DNA of 64,000 nt from Hungatella sp. (GTDB lineage: Bacteria > Bacillota > Clostridia > Lachnospirales > Lachnospiraceae), in assembly GCA_009712635.1 (NCBI GenBank), contig WASS01000013.1, forward strand, positions 74,434 to 138,433, given 5' to 3'. This document shows positions 35,358 to 44,036 of the stretch, piece after piece (within the stretch, counting starts at the first letter, position 1; each line of letters starts with the position of its first letter). The notes under the pieces are model-generated. The model was not told the DNA's origin, ran no database searches, and saw only the letters and a program-made list of their open reading frames with translations. A program made the position numbers and the translations under genes.

Positions 35358-36086
35358 TTATAACAGGCTCAAAATCACATGAGACCAGAAATAGGAAAAC
35401 GGCATGACAAGTACCATGGCAGGCAGCATATTTGCTATGGGAAATGATTTGATCCCTGAAATACGAAGGCCGGTAGCCAGCATTAAAATACCGCCGCATG
35501 CGGTAAAATCATTCAGCATTTCCTTTGTTGTCATCGGCATGATAAAAGAAGCGCTGAGAAACAACGTTAAAAGTACAATAAACTGGGGAACGCATACGGT
35601 GCATGTAATAAATCCAAGGCTTGCTGCGAAAATACCAGCTGTAAAAAAATCAAGGATTGACTTGGAGAACAGAATCGTATGATCCCCAGTCATTCCAGCC
35701 TGCAACGCGCCGAAGATACCGGTTCCGCTTGCACAAAACAGGACGACAATGCTGACAAGCCTCTGCATGAACTCCTCCTGGCTTAACCCGGTTCCTTTTC
35801 CGGAAAATATCTTTGAAATAGGAGCCTGCACCTTCTGGGCTGCAGCTGTGATGCCCAATTCCAGATGAATCAGCTCACCGATTGCAGTTCCAATGATTAC
35901 CGCAAACACAACAGCAGGAAGATAGGTCAGTTTTACGATTGAAGCGATTCCCATGGACATGGAAGCGACTCCGAAGATCAACGTAAGGTTATCACGAAGA
36001 TGACCAGGTATTTTATTTCCTAATAAAGCTCCGGCAGCGCCGCCTGTCAGCACTGCCAGACTGTTAACAATTACTCCGATTGGCAT
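35358..36086 (-). CDS. DUF554 family membrane protein
   Basis: 242 residues with about 7 membrane segments. MPIGVIVNSLAVLTGGAAGA at the start, the internal repeat-like GVASMSMGIASIVK, and DFTACGGILMLATGLRISGI are characteristic of DUF554 (YqgA-like). The molecular function is unknown; a transport role is often suggested. Its location between ubiD and ubiX (4 bases from ubiX) hints at import of the aromatic acid or export of the phenol product, an inference only. Confidence 0.85.
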   Translation of the reverse strand: MPIGVIVNSLAVLTGGAAGALLGNKIPGHLRDNLTLIFGVASMSMGIASIVKLTYLPAVVFAVIIGTAIGELIHLELGITAAAQKVQAPISKIFSGKGTGLSQEEFMQRLVSIVVLFCASGTGIFGALQAGMTGDHTILFSKSILDFFTAGIFAASLGFITCTVCVPQFIVLLTLFLSASFIMPMTTKEMLNDFTACGGILMLATGLRISGIKSFPIANMLPAMVLVMPFSYFWSHVILSLL

Positions 36087-36127
36087 ATGTATCCCTCTTA
36101 TGTATTTAGTAAAAATCCAGTAACAAT

Positions 36128-37606
36128 CTAGTTAATATCCGGCACCCAGTGGGAAGGATCTACATCCATAAACTTCGCCCGGCTAAAACGGCTCTTCTGA
36201 TCAAATGGGACGGTACAGTCAAAAATGGTTTTGCAGGCGATTCCATGATCTCTTATGGAAGGTGAGATAGAAGGATCGTTGGAGGGATCCAGTGGATGAC
36301 AGCGTACTCCCGGAATACATACAATACCGGAGTCTCCCTGCATACGGGTATTCATCGCCCAGATAACATCATTGATATCAAAGGGATCCACATCTTCATC
36401 TACAAGAAATACATGCTTTAATTCACTGAATGCTGAGAATGCAAGCAGTGCCGCCTGTCGTTGTCTTCCCTCATCACTGGGAATCTTTTTACAGAACTGA
36501 AGAACAGCCATATATTTTCCGCCGCCGCTTGACGCACAGTATACATTTAACAGCTTTCCAGGCATAGCCTTTTCCACCATCTGGAGAATGCTGGCTTCGG
36601 TTGGAATTCCCGCCATGCTGACATGCTCCTCGCTTGGTCCGATACAGGTCTGCATAATGGGATTGATTCTGTGAGTCACTGCCTTCACCTTAATAACGGG
36701 CAGTTCCGGATTGGCAGGGCCTGTATAGCCCGGAAATTCCGGCATTGCTTTTCCTGTGTTGGTATTCTGGTCCTCTCTTACCCGAACCCCTGGAAGCAGT
36801 TCTCCTTCTATTACATACTCTGCATTGGCAATGCAGTTTTCCTCTATGGTAATACATGGTGTCAGTTCAACCGGCTCCTTGCGGATCGCACCGGCAATCT
36901 CCAGCTCATTAAATCCCAGAGGAGTTGTAGGCGGTTCAAAACAGGAAGCGATCTCAATGGCAGGATCCACACCGATGCTGATGGAGATGGGGAGTGGTTT
37001 TCCTGCTGCCTCTGCTTTTTCACGGAATACGCTTAAATGTCTGGCACCCGGAACAAAGTACATGGAAATTTCGTCCTTACTCTGAATGCACAGGCGGTGA
37101 ATGGTAACATCGGAAATCTTTGTTTCCGGATCTGAAGCGTAACACATTCCCAATGTAATATAAGGACCTGCGTCCTCTTCTGTGTTGGTAGGAGCTGGAA
37201 CTAATTTACGTAAATCAAAATCAGGATCAGTGGCATAATGAACCACTTCCTGGCATTTTGCTTCTTTCTGATCAATAATGACTGGTTTTATGGGATGTTT
37301 CACCGCTTCGTTTAACATATGGCCCAAACGCTCCGGTGCCTCATCCAGTAAATATCCGACCCGTTTCCGGCTTGCCAGTAGGCCAATTGCCACTCTCGCC
37401 CCCTCATGACCTGTTACCTGATTAAATACCATGGCAGGTCCTTCTTTTGTTGGGCGCATAACGGTACCGCCGGCACCCACATGGCGGTAAACGCCGGAGA
37501 GTTCCGCATGAGGATGAACTTCCACATCCGTTTCAATGAGCTGCCCCGGAATTGACGCCAAAAGCTCCAGGGATGAACGCAAATCATTCACTTTAATTTT
37601 TGACAT
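36128..37606 (-). CDS. UbiD-family aromatic acid decarboxylase (gallate/4-hydroxybenzoate type)
   Basis: 492 residues, full length for non-oxidative hydroxyaryl decarboxylases. It uses prFMN to remove CO2 from an aromatic or unsaturated acid. Visible: SLELLASIPGQLIETDVEVH, KISDVTIHRLCIQSKDEISM, the metal/prFMN region PISISIGVDPAIEIASCFEP, GFNELEIAGAIRKEPVELTP with conserved Glu-Arg residues, and VFLVDEDVDPFDINDVIWAM near the C-terminus. ATG at 37606 with AAAGGAGGA SD. With LpdD downstream, gallate or protocatechuate is the likeliest substrate; the exact acid cannot be read. Confidence 0.88.
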   Translation of the reverse strand: MSKIKVNDLRSSLELLASIPGQLIETDVEVHPHAELSGVYRHVGAGGTVMRPTKEGPAMVFNQVTGHEGARVAIGLLASRKRVGYLLDEAPERLGHMLNEAVKHPIKPVIIDQKEAKCQEVVHYATDPDFDLRKLVPAPTNTEEDAGPYITLGMCYASDPETKISDVTIHRLCIQSKDEISMYFVPGARHLSVFREKAEAAGKPLPISISIGVDPAIEIASCFEPPTTPLGFNELEIAGAIRKEPVELTPCITIEENCIANAEYVIEGELLPGVRVREDQNTNTGKAMPEFPGYTGPANPELPVIKVKAVTHRINPIMQTCIGPSEEHVSMAGIPTEASILQMVEKAMPGKLLNVYCASSGGGKYMAVLQFCKKIPSDEGRQRQAALLAFSAFSELKHVFLVDEDVDPFDINDVIWAMNTRMQGDSGIVCIPGVRCHPLDPSNDPSISPSIRDHGIACKTIFDCTVPFDQKSRFSRAKFMDVDPSHWVPDIN

Positions 37607-37646
37607 AAAAAAATCCTCCTTTAATCGTTGATCGGCCGATAAGTAT

Positions 37647-37677
37647 ACTATGCACTATATTGCGGCTATACAGTCAA
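37647..37677 (-). promoter_or_regulatory. Long-spacer (MerR-type) promoter of the UbiD operon
   Basis: Minus-strand TTGACT (37672-37677), a 19-base spacer and CATAGT (37647-37652). A 19-bp spacer is the classical MerR-activated arrangement, and the spacer is rich in TATA/GTATAG motifs. The MerR gene is immediately upstream. A TATACT at 37642-37647 is the alternative -10, but the spacing would be 24. Confidence 0.6.
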
Positions 37678-37703
37678 GAGGATTTTTCATGAAACCTGTT
37701 ATA

Positions 37704-38531
37704 TTATGTAGTTTTTTTCACCGGTATCTGCAGGCAGCAGTAATCCACCTCATGTTCGGAGTTGTAAAATGTAGTATCCAAAAGACATAAATCCAGAGCA
37801 TCTCCGGTAATCTCATAGTTCCCGGACTCTGTCCATTTTTTTAGTGTATAAAAATCTTCCTTAAAATAAGGAAACGAATATTTGTACATACAGGCAAATG
37901 TTCCGCCTGGAATCTCCTCAACCCCGGGAATATCATATTCTGCAGCAGGAAGTACTACAAAGATTCCAGCGCCTTTGTATAAATTCTCCGATTGAAACTG
38001 ATTACACCGGATGAGGGTGCCGAATCCGCTGGAAGGCATCGTCCCCCAGTCAAAAAGCAGATTCCAGGCTTTCATCAATGTGAGGTGAAGAACATCTTTA
38101 CATGGTTCGGAAGGAAACGGGACAAACAGAACTTTTCTGGGTCCGATCTCCTTGATATGGGGAGTATTAATGGGATGCTCTTCATGAAGACCTTCATAAA
38201 ACCGAATTCTCTGTTGTAAGTGCATCTTGGTTCTGTTCAGTTCCTGAATCTGCTTATCAACCGAATCCTGCTGTAACTCCAGAAGATGAATCACTGAATC
38301 GGGGCTGCGGTTTTCAAAGCTTCTCTTAATATCTTCCAGCTTCACCCCAAGCTTTTTTAACAGACATATTTCCCTTAAAACAGGGATCTGGAAAACACTG
38401 TAAAACCGGTAACCGTGTTCATTGATGGAAACAGGCTTTAATAGCCCGATATGATCATAATAAATAAGCGTCTGGCGGGTAAGGTGATGCAGCTTCGCCA
38501 TCTCACTGATTGTGACAATTTCATCTCCCAT
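37704..38531 (-). CDS. MerR-family regulator with GyrI-like effector domain
   Basis: 275 residues from the ATG at 38531, after a strong GGAGGGGGAG. N-terminal MerR helix-turn-helix (ISEMAKLHHLTRQTLIYYD, then GLLKPVSINEHGYRFYS), coiled-coil (about 80-115), and a C-terminal GyrI/BltR-like ligand domain (about 120-272; GPRKVLFVPFPSEP, AGIFVVLPAAEY, IPGGTFACMYKYS). It lies upstream of the UbiD operon in the same direction, and the operon promoter has a MerR-type long spacer, so activation of aromatic decarboxylation by the aromatic acid is a reasonable inference. Confidence 0.85.
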   Translation of the reverse strand: MGDEIVTISEMAKLHHLTRQTLIYYDHIGLLKPVSINEHGYRFYSVFQIPVLREICLLKKLGVKLEDIKRSFENRSPDSVIHLLELQQDSVDKQIQELNRTKMHLQQRIRFYEGLHEEHPINTPHIKEIGPRKVLFVPFPSEPCKDVLHLTLMKAWNLLFDWGTMPSSGFGTLIRCNQFQSENLYKGAGIFVVLPAAEYDIPGVEEIPGGTFACMYKYSFPYFKEDFYTLKKWTESGNYEITGDALDLCLLDTTFYNSEHEVDYCCLQIPVKKTT

Positions 38532-38548
38532 AATGCGCTCCCCCTCCA

Positions 38549-39304
38549 TCACAATGATTCAATTATTAAAGAATCCAGCTTGTCCACACCATCCTTCCAT
38601 GCTATGGAAATATCCTTATGTAAGGATAATGAAGGGCCTGACTTGGAGTAAAAATTCAGGGTACAGGTAAAATGTGTTCTGCAATTATGCATAACCCATC
38701 TGCATTTATGGCTGTTTCCCAGCACTCTGCCATAAAACGCTGATAATTCCAGAATAGTATTCCGGCAATGATCAAAGGACTCTCCCTGCTTTTCCTGAAT
38801 AATATTCTTTATTATCTGAATCGCATCTTCCGCTTTCATTTGTGATAGATCCAGCTGATGCTCTGTTAAAAATTTTTGAGCCAGCAAATCGTGTTCTTTA
38901 AACAGCCTGAAATCATCTTCTTCCCTGAAATAATCATTTTCCAATGGCGGTTTGGAAATCTTTTTAAAAAAATCCCGTCCATGTTGTTTCAATATATCCG
39001 CATATGCTTCAATAGCAAGCTTATATTCTTTTAAAGTGGCACATGGAAGGCCATTCTCACCGCTGTCCGGCACAATATCCTGAATCCCATAACTGCTGCA
39101 TCTGCCTGAATAAGAGTTGATGACCATAAACAGCCTCTTATCCCATCCCCTGGTGTAAAATTCAACCACCAGCCTCGCTGTCTCTCCCTTACTGTTTTTA
39201 AATTTTCTTATGAACCAGCAGCTATTTATATTTTCACCAGAGATAAAACCCATGGGTATTAAAACATTTCCGATAATCTCTCTTGTTATTTCCTTCTTAG
39301 TCAT
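38549..39304 (-). CDS. Protein of unknown function (251 residues)
   Basis: 251 residues from the ATG at 39304 (SD AAAGGAG). It is soluble, without signal peptide or membrane segments. It opens with a KKEITREIIGNVLIPMGF stretch and has CWFIRKFKNSKG, ARLVVEFYTRGWDKRLFM and a C-terminal CRTHFTCTLNFYSKSG region. The N-terminal part resembles DUF4304-like domains of unknown role; this is tentative. It ends 18 bases before the MerR gene and may share its transcript. Confidence 0.6.
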   Translation of the reverse strand: MTKKEITREIIGNVLIPMGFISGENINSCWFIRKFKNSKGETARLVVEFYTRGWDKRLFMVINSYSGRCSSYGIQDIVPDSGENGLPCATLKEYKLAIEAYADILKQHGRDFFKKISKPPLENDYFREEDDFRLFKEHDLLAQKFLTEHQLDLSQMKAEDAIQIIKNIIQEKQGESFDHCRNTILELSAFYGRVLGNSHKCRWVMHNCRTHFTCTLNFYSKSGPSLSLHKDISIAWKDGVDKLDSLIIESL

Positions 39305-39331
39305 AAATATATTCTCCTTTGAAATAAGCAA

Positions 39332-39532
39332 AACAGCGCAAGTATACGATTAGAGAATGTTACTTTGGCTTTATTATATAATACTTATCATGGCAAACAC
39401 AAGGGAATGCCGTTGAAAAAGTTACAAATATTAATAATTATATCCTTTAAGCTTATACCATGTTTCCTGCAAATACTCAACCAATAGGACGAAATTATAC
39501 AAGTTAGGTTCCAAAATTAGCATGAGGGTATG
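39332..39532. other. Non-coding gap
   Basis: About 200 bases between the unknown gene and the amt terminator. It is AT rich and should hold the promoter of the unknown/MerR pair; no reliable -35/-10 was seen. Confidence 0.4.
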
Positions 39533-39579
39533 AAAAAAGGAGCCAGAAGGCATGAAAAAGATCCATACCATCTGACTCC
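39533..39579 (-). terminator. Terminator of the amino-acid ABC/patB/amt operon
   Basis: On the minus strand GGAGTCAGATGG pairs with CCTTCTGGCTCC (one mismatch), followed by six Ts. It begins 22 bases after the amt stop. Confidence 0.85.
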
Positions 39580-39600
39580 TAAAATAAGACAATTTCATTT

Positions 39601-41301
39601 TTAAATATCGTCCACTCCCTGCATGGCATCATAACCGGTCTCACCGGTCCGCACTTTTACAGCATCCCGTACATCGTAGATAAATATCTTTCCATCCCCT
39701 ATATGTCCGGTATAAAGTACCTTTCTGGCAGTCCTTACCACTTCCTCCACAGGAACCTTGGCAACAACAATCTCAACCTGTACTTTAGGAAGAAGCATCA
39801 TATCCACAGGAATTCCCCTGTAATACTCTGCTGCACCTTTTTGCATTCCGCAGCCAAGAACCTGGGTCACTGTCATACCAGTCACTCCGATATCATTCAT
39901 GGCAGATTTCAGTTCTTCAAACTTAGACTGTTTTGCAAGAATTTCAATCTTAGTCAGTACTGACTTTGAAGTGCCTGCTGGAGAAAAATCTGCAGATTTC
40001 ACAGGAATAGCTTCTTCCACAGGGACATCCTGTCTGACCGTGTTAATACCAGCCACACTCTCCACCCGGCTCCCCAGATCTTCCATGGGCACAACAGGAA
40101 GAAAGTCTGCATAGGCATTTGCAAGTCCGTGTTCCGTACTGTCCAGACCTTCAATTTCCTCTCTGGAGGTAACCCGCAGGCCGATGGTCTGGTCGATTAT
40201 TTTAAAGACGGCAAACATAACAATTCCAACCCATACCGCTACGGAAATAACTCCAATAAGCTGAATTCCCAGAAGCTTTACGCCCCCGCCATACAAAAGA
40301 CCGCCCTCTTTTGCAAAAAATCCCACCAGAATGGTTCCCACCGCTCCGCATACGCCATGCACGCCTATTGCTCCTACCGGATCATCAATCTTTAATCTGG
40401 AGTCAATGAACTCAATTGACAGCACAACAGTCAGTCCTGTACAGATTCCAATGATAGCCGCCCCTCCCGGAGTCACGGCATCACACCCGGCCGTTATGCC
40501 TACAAGACCTGCGAGGGTTCCGTTTAAAGTCATGGAAACATCCGGCTTTTTATAACGGATCCAGGTAAATATCATGGTGGTGCAGGTAGATACTGCAGCT
40601 GCCAGATTGGTCGTCATAAAAATTCTTCCAGCTGCTTCGATGCTGTCTCCTTCCATGGATACGGTGGAGGCACCGTTAAACCCGAACCAGCAGAACCATA
40701 AAATGAAAACGCCAAGAGCTCCCAGTGTAATGCTGTGTCCCAGTATGGCCTTTGGCTTTCCATCCTTTGTATATTTACCAATTCTGGGTCCAAGAAGATA
40801 AGCCCCCAGAAATGCCGCTATGCCGCCCACCATATGAACCGCCGTAGAACCTGCAAAATCGTGGAATCCTAAAGATGACAGCCAGCCTCCTCCCCAGATC
40901 CAGTGACCGGATACCGGATAAACCACACAGGATATAACCGCACTGTAAACACAGTAGGCGGAGAATTTCGTCCTCTCTGCCATGGCTCCCGACACAATTG
41001 TAGCTGCCGTGGCACAAAATACAGTCTGGAATATTACAAAGGACCAAAGAGAAACACCGGAGGGAAGGATCCCACTGTAATCGCCGTGTATGAAAAAATC
41101 AATTCCTCCTCCGAACATAATTCCAAATCCAACAAACCAGTAAATGGGGGTTCCGATGCAGAAATCCATCAGATTTTTCATGATAATATTTCCCGAATTC
41201 TTCGCTCTGGTAAACCCTGCCTCTACCATGGCGAAGCCTGCCTGCATAAAAAATACCAGCGCAGCTCCAAACAGAACCCAGATTGTATTGACCGCTGACA
41301 T
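39601..41301 (-). CDS. amt: Ammonium channel fused to a PII domain
   Basis: 566 residues. Residues 1-395 form an Amt/Mep/Rh channel of 11 membrane segments with the twin pore histidines in STAVHMVGG (His156) and AIGVHGVCGA (His315), and with a short N-terminus rather than a signal peptide. After a linker (about 396-447), residues 449-555 are a complete GlnB/GlnK-type PII domain (KIEILAKQ, IGVTGMTVTQVLGCG, LPKVQVEIVV, GHIGDGKIFIYDV). The T-loop reads YRGIPVDMMLLPK, so the modifiable Tyr51 of GlnB is replaced (by Val in the aligned position). Free PII proteins gate Amt by inserting the T-loop; here the regulator is fused. Last gene of the operon. Confidence 0.93.
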   Translation of the reverse strand: MSAVNTIWVLFGAALVFFMQAGFAMVEAGFTRAKNSGNIIMKNLMDFCIGTPIYWFVGFGIMFGGGIDFFIHGDYSGILPSGVSLWSFVIFQTVFCATAATIVSGAMAERTKFSAYCVYSAVISCVVYPVSGHWIWGGGWLSSLGFHDFAGSTAVHMVGGIAAFLGAYLLGPRIGKYTKDGKPKAILGHSITLGALGVFILWFCWFGFNGASTVSMEGDSIEAAGRIFMTTNLAAAVSTCTTMIFTWIRYKKPDVSMTLNGTLAGLVGITAGCDAVTPGGAAIIGICTGLTVVLSIEFIDSRLKIDDPVGAIGVHGVCGAVGTILVGFFAKEGGLLYGGGVKLLGIQLIGVISVAVWVGIVMFAVFKIIDQTIGLRVTSREEIEGLDSTEHGLANAYADFLPVVPMEDLGSRVESVAGINTVRQDVPVEEAIPVKSADFSPAGTSKSVLTKIEILAKQSKFEELKSAMNDIGVTGMTVTQVLGCGMQKGAAEYYRGIPVDMMLLPKVQVEIVVAKVPVEEVVRTARKVLYTGHIGDGKIFIYDVRDAVKVRTGETGYDAMQGVDDI

Positions 41302-41305
41302 ATGA

Positions 41306-42490
41306 CTACCTCCGTTCCTTATATCGATTTACCGCCTCCAAAAGCCGTTCCATTGCCTCTTTTAAGACCCATAACGGACATGCAATATTAATCCGTTCAA
41401 ATCCTCTTCCACCCTCTCCGAAGATATATCCCTCGTCTAAGAACAGCTGCGCTTCCATCTGCATGAATTTTTCCAGTTCCTGATAATCCATTCCCAGTTT
41501 GTTAAAATCCAGCCACTGCAGATAGGTTCCCTGAAGATCGTAAACCTTTACTTCCGGCAGATTGTCTGCAACAAATTTCTCAACAAATTTCTTATTTTCC
41601 TCAAGGTGCAAAAGCAGTTCATCAAGCCATGCCTCACACTGGGTATAGGCGATCTCACATGCTTTATAGCCCATTAAATTTAAAGAATGATAGCCTCTTG
41701 CAGCAGTCACCTTTTCCCGCATTCCCTCATTGGCAATAAAATGATTGGAGGTCTGAAATCCTGCCAGATTAAAGGTTTTGCTGGGGGCGGTGGAAATCAC
41801 ACAGTTATTTACATATTTCTCTTCCAGCGTTCCCATGGAAATATGGTGGTAACCTGGAAGGATCAGATCAAAATGGATCTCATCAGAAATAATAAAAACT
41901 CCGTTTTTTAAGCAGATATCCCCGATCTTTGTCAACTCCTCCTCTGTCCATATCCGGCCTACAGGATTATGGGGACTGCATAATATAAGAAGAGTTACAT
42001 CTTTTCTCGCCGCTTTTTCCTCGAAATCGGCAAAATTGATCTCATAGCAATCCCCTGTATTAATTAGTTCTGTCGTTACCAGCGTCCGTTTATTGTTCTC
42101 CACTGACATGCGGAATGGATAATAGACAGGAGTCATTATTAGGACTGCATCTTCTGGCTCTGTAAAAGCCGCTACCATCTGACCAAGACCAGGCACCACT
42201 CCCGCTGTCTCCACAATCCATTCCCGTTTGGGAGAAAAACCATGGCGTTTTTCCATCCAGCCGATTACGCTGTCATAATAGGCGTCAGTAGCTCCAGTAT
42301 ACCCCAATATGGACTGGTCTAAATATTCCTTTAATCCTTCAATGATCTCCGGTGGATTTTTCCACTCCATATCTGCTACGGAAAGAGGCACCACATTGGC
42401 CTTCACAGCCGGGTTTTTTACCTTCATATCATTCCATTTAAATGAACCGGCATGGTCTCTTCTTACCAGGGTTTCAAAATCATAATGCAT
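41306..42490 (-). CDS. patB: PatB/MalY-family PLP C-S lyase (cystathionine beta-lyase type)
   Basis: 394 residues, aminotransferase class I/II fold. N-terminal SVADMEWKNPPEI and GYTGATDAYYDSVIGWMEKR, the ILCSPHNPVGR segment, the ISDEIHFDL motif and the PLP lysine in STAPSKTFNLAGFQ are the hallmarks of PatB/MalY proteins. These cleave cystathionine or related thioethers to a thiol, pyruvate and ammonia. It lies between the ABC ATPase and the ammonium channel gene, which suggests that an imported sulfur amino acid is lysed and its ammonia handled by Amt. Substrate is inferred. Confidence 0.9.
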   Translation of the reverse strand: MHYDFETLVRRDHAGSFKWNDMKVKNPAVKANVVPLSVADMEWKNPPEIIEGLKEYLDQSILGYTGATDAYYDSVIGWMEKRHGFSPKREWIVETAGVVPGLGQMVAAFTEPEDAVLIMTPVYYPFRMSVENNKRTLVTTELINTGDCYEINFADFEEKAARKDVTLLILCSPHNPVGRIWTEEELTKIGDICLKNGVFIISDEIHFDLILPGYHHISMGTLEEKYVNNCVISTAPSKTFNLAGFQTSNHFIANEGMREKVTAARGYHSLNLMGYKACEIAYTQCEAWLDELLLHLEENKKFVEKFVADNLPEVKVYDLQGTYLQWLDFNKLGMDYQELEKFMQMEAQLFLDEGYIFGEGGRGFERINIACPLWVLKEAMERLLEAVNRYKERR

Positions 42491-42514
42491 TTGTCTTCCT
42501 CCGTTTTCCCTCTC

Positions 42515-43279
42515 TTATTCTTCACCTGCAGCCTGTGGATCTGTGATCCTCTTTAAAAACCGCTGTGTTCTTGGTTCTTTTGGATTCACCAGAATCTCAG
42601 AGGGTTTTCCTTCCTCAACAATGCTTCCGCCTTCCATAAATATGATCCTTGATGCCACCTCTCTGGCAAATGAGATTTCGTGTGTTACAACGATCATGGT
42701 AATTCCTGTCTGTGCAACCGTTTTAATCGTGTTTAAAACCTCTCCTACCAGCTCCGGATCCAGCGCGGAAGTAGGTTCGTCAAACAGAATTACATCCGGA
42801 TCCAGAATCAGTGCCCTTGCAATGCCGGCTCTCTGCTGCTGACCCCCGGAAAGCTGAGATGGATAAAAATCACACCGTTCTGACAATCCCACTTTAGCCA
42901 GAATGTCACGGCTCATCTTTTCCGCATCTGCTTTTGCTATTTTCTTAACTGTCACAAGACCTTCCATAACATTTTCCAAAATGGTTTTATTCTGAAATAA
43001 GTTATAGTTCTGAAATACCATGGCGGTCTTTCTTCTCAGCTCAATGACCTGGGTTTTGGAATGCTTTTTGCAGTCTAAACTAAAACCATTGACAGTTACA
43101 CTGCCGTCATCTGCGCTGTCTAAAAAATTGACTGTACGAAGAAGTGTTGTTTTATCGGAACCGCTGGGTCCCAGAATTACCACAACATCTCCCTTTTCAA
43201 TATTTAAATTAACTCCCTTTAAAATGTGGTTTTTCCCAAATGACTTATGGATATTGTTCAGTTCCACCATATTTGCCAT
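42515..43279 (-). CDS. Amino-acid ABC transporter ATPase (atypical Walker A)
   Basis: 254 residues of the polar-amino-acid (GlnQ/TcyC) class. Signature [15 protein letters not shown], Walker [14 protein letters not shown] and the H-loop VVTHEISFA are intact. The Walker A reads [12 protein letters not shown]: the last Gly before the catalytic Lys is Asp (codon GAT for an expected GGT/GGC). That Gly is nearly invariant, so nucleotide binding could be impaired, unless the base is a sequencing error. It follows the two permease genes and precedes patB. Confidence 0.92.
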   Translation of the reverse strand: MANMVELNNIHKSFGKNHILKGVNLNIEKGDVVVILGPSGSDKTTLLRTVNFLDSADDGSVTVNGFSLDCKKHSKTQVIELRRKTAMVFQNYNLFQNKTILENVMEGLVTVKKIAKADAEKMSRDILAKVGLSERCDFYPSQLSGGQQQRAGIARALILDPDVILFDEPTSALDPELVGEVLNTIKTVAQTGITMIVVTHEISFAREVASRIIFMEGGSIVEEGKPSEILVNPKEPRTQRFLKRITDPQAAGEE

Positions 43280-43313
43280 AATATCTGCTCCTTCCTCCTA
43301 TTCATGTCCCCGC

Positions 43314-44018
43314 TCAGGCAGATGCGCCTGCCCGGAACTTTTTAAGCCGGTCCTCACAGATGCGGAATAATTTATTCAGTACAAAGCTGATTGCTTCGTA
43401 AATCAGTGTTGTCATGATATAGGCTTCAATGAAATTAAGTGCCGGCATAGCCAGTAAGTTTGCGGTTGCTGTTATCTCGTAAACCCCTACGTAATAAGCC
43501 AGAGACGTTCCCTTTACCAGACCCACAAAGATGCCGCCTAAGTTTGGAATGGCAATGGCAAGCGCCTGGGGAAAGATAATCCGCATCAGCGCCTGGGTTC
43601 TGGTCATTCCCACACTGAAGGCTGCTTCCATCTGCCCTTCATCAACGGCTGATAAGGCGGAGCGGAATATTTCCGAGGAATAGGCCGCCTGGTCAAGAGC
43701 CAGGGCGATGATCGCATACACGATGGGGGGAACTGCATTGATATCAATGGTAATTCCGATGCTCAGACCATAGCTGTATAAAAGAATGGGCAGTGCATAG
43801 TAAGAAATGTATAATAAAATCACCATGGGCACGCCTCTCATAAAGGAAACGAACACAGCTGAAAACTGGGACAAAACAGGAACCCTGTGTTTTCTGATCA
43901 ATGCGATGGAAAGACCAAGCAGCCAGCCTGCAGCAGCCGATACAAGAGACATGAAGAGCGTGATGGGGACTGCAAGCATGATCTTTGGCAGCGCTTCTAT
44001 GATAAATTTAAAATCCAT
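43314..44018 (-). CDS. Amino-acid ABC transporter permease
   Basis: 234 residues with about 5 membrane segments and the EAA-type motif in DQAAYSSEIFRSALSAVDEG followed by QMEAAFSVGMTRTQALMRII, typical of HisMQ-family permeases. N-terminus ALPKIMLAVPITLFMSLV. It forms the heteromeric or homomeric membrane channel with the neighbouring permease of the same length (the two are paralogues). Second permease of the operon, 18 bases after the first. Confidence 0.93.
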   Translation of the reverse strand: MDFKFIIEALPKIMLAVPITLFMSLVSAAAGWLLGLSIALIRKHRVPVLSQFSAVFVSFMRGVPMVILLYISYYALPILLYSYGLSIGITIDINAVPPIVYAIIALALDQAAYSSEIFRSALSAVDEGQMEAAFSVGMTRTQALMRIIFPQALAIAIPNLGGIFVGLVKGTSLAYYVGVYEITATANLLAMPALNFIEAYIMTTLIYEAISFVLNKLFRICEDRLKKFRAGASA

Positions 44019-44036
44019 CCTGTTTTCCTCTTTTCT

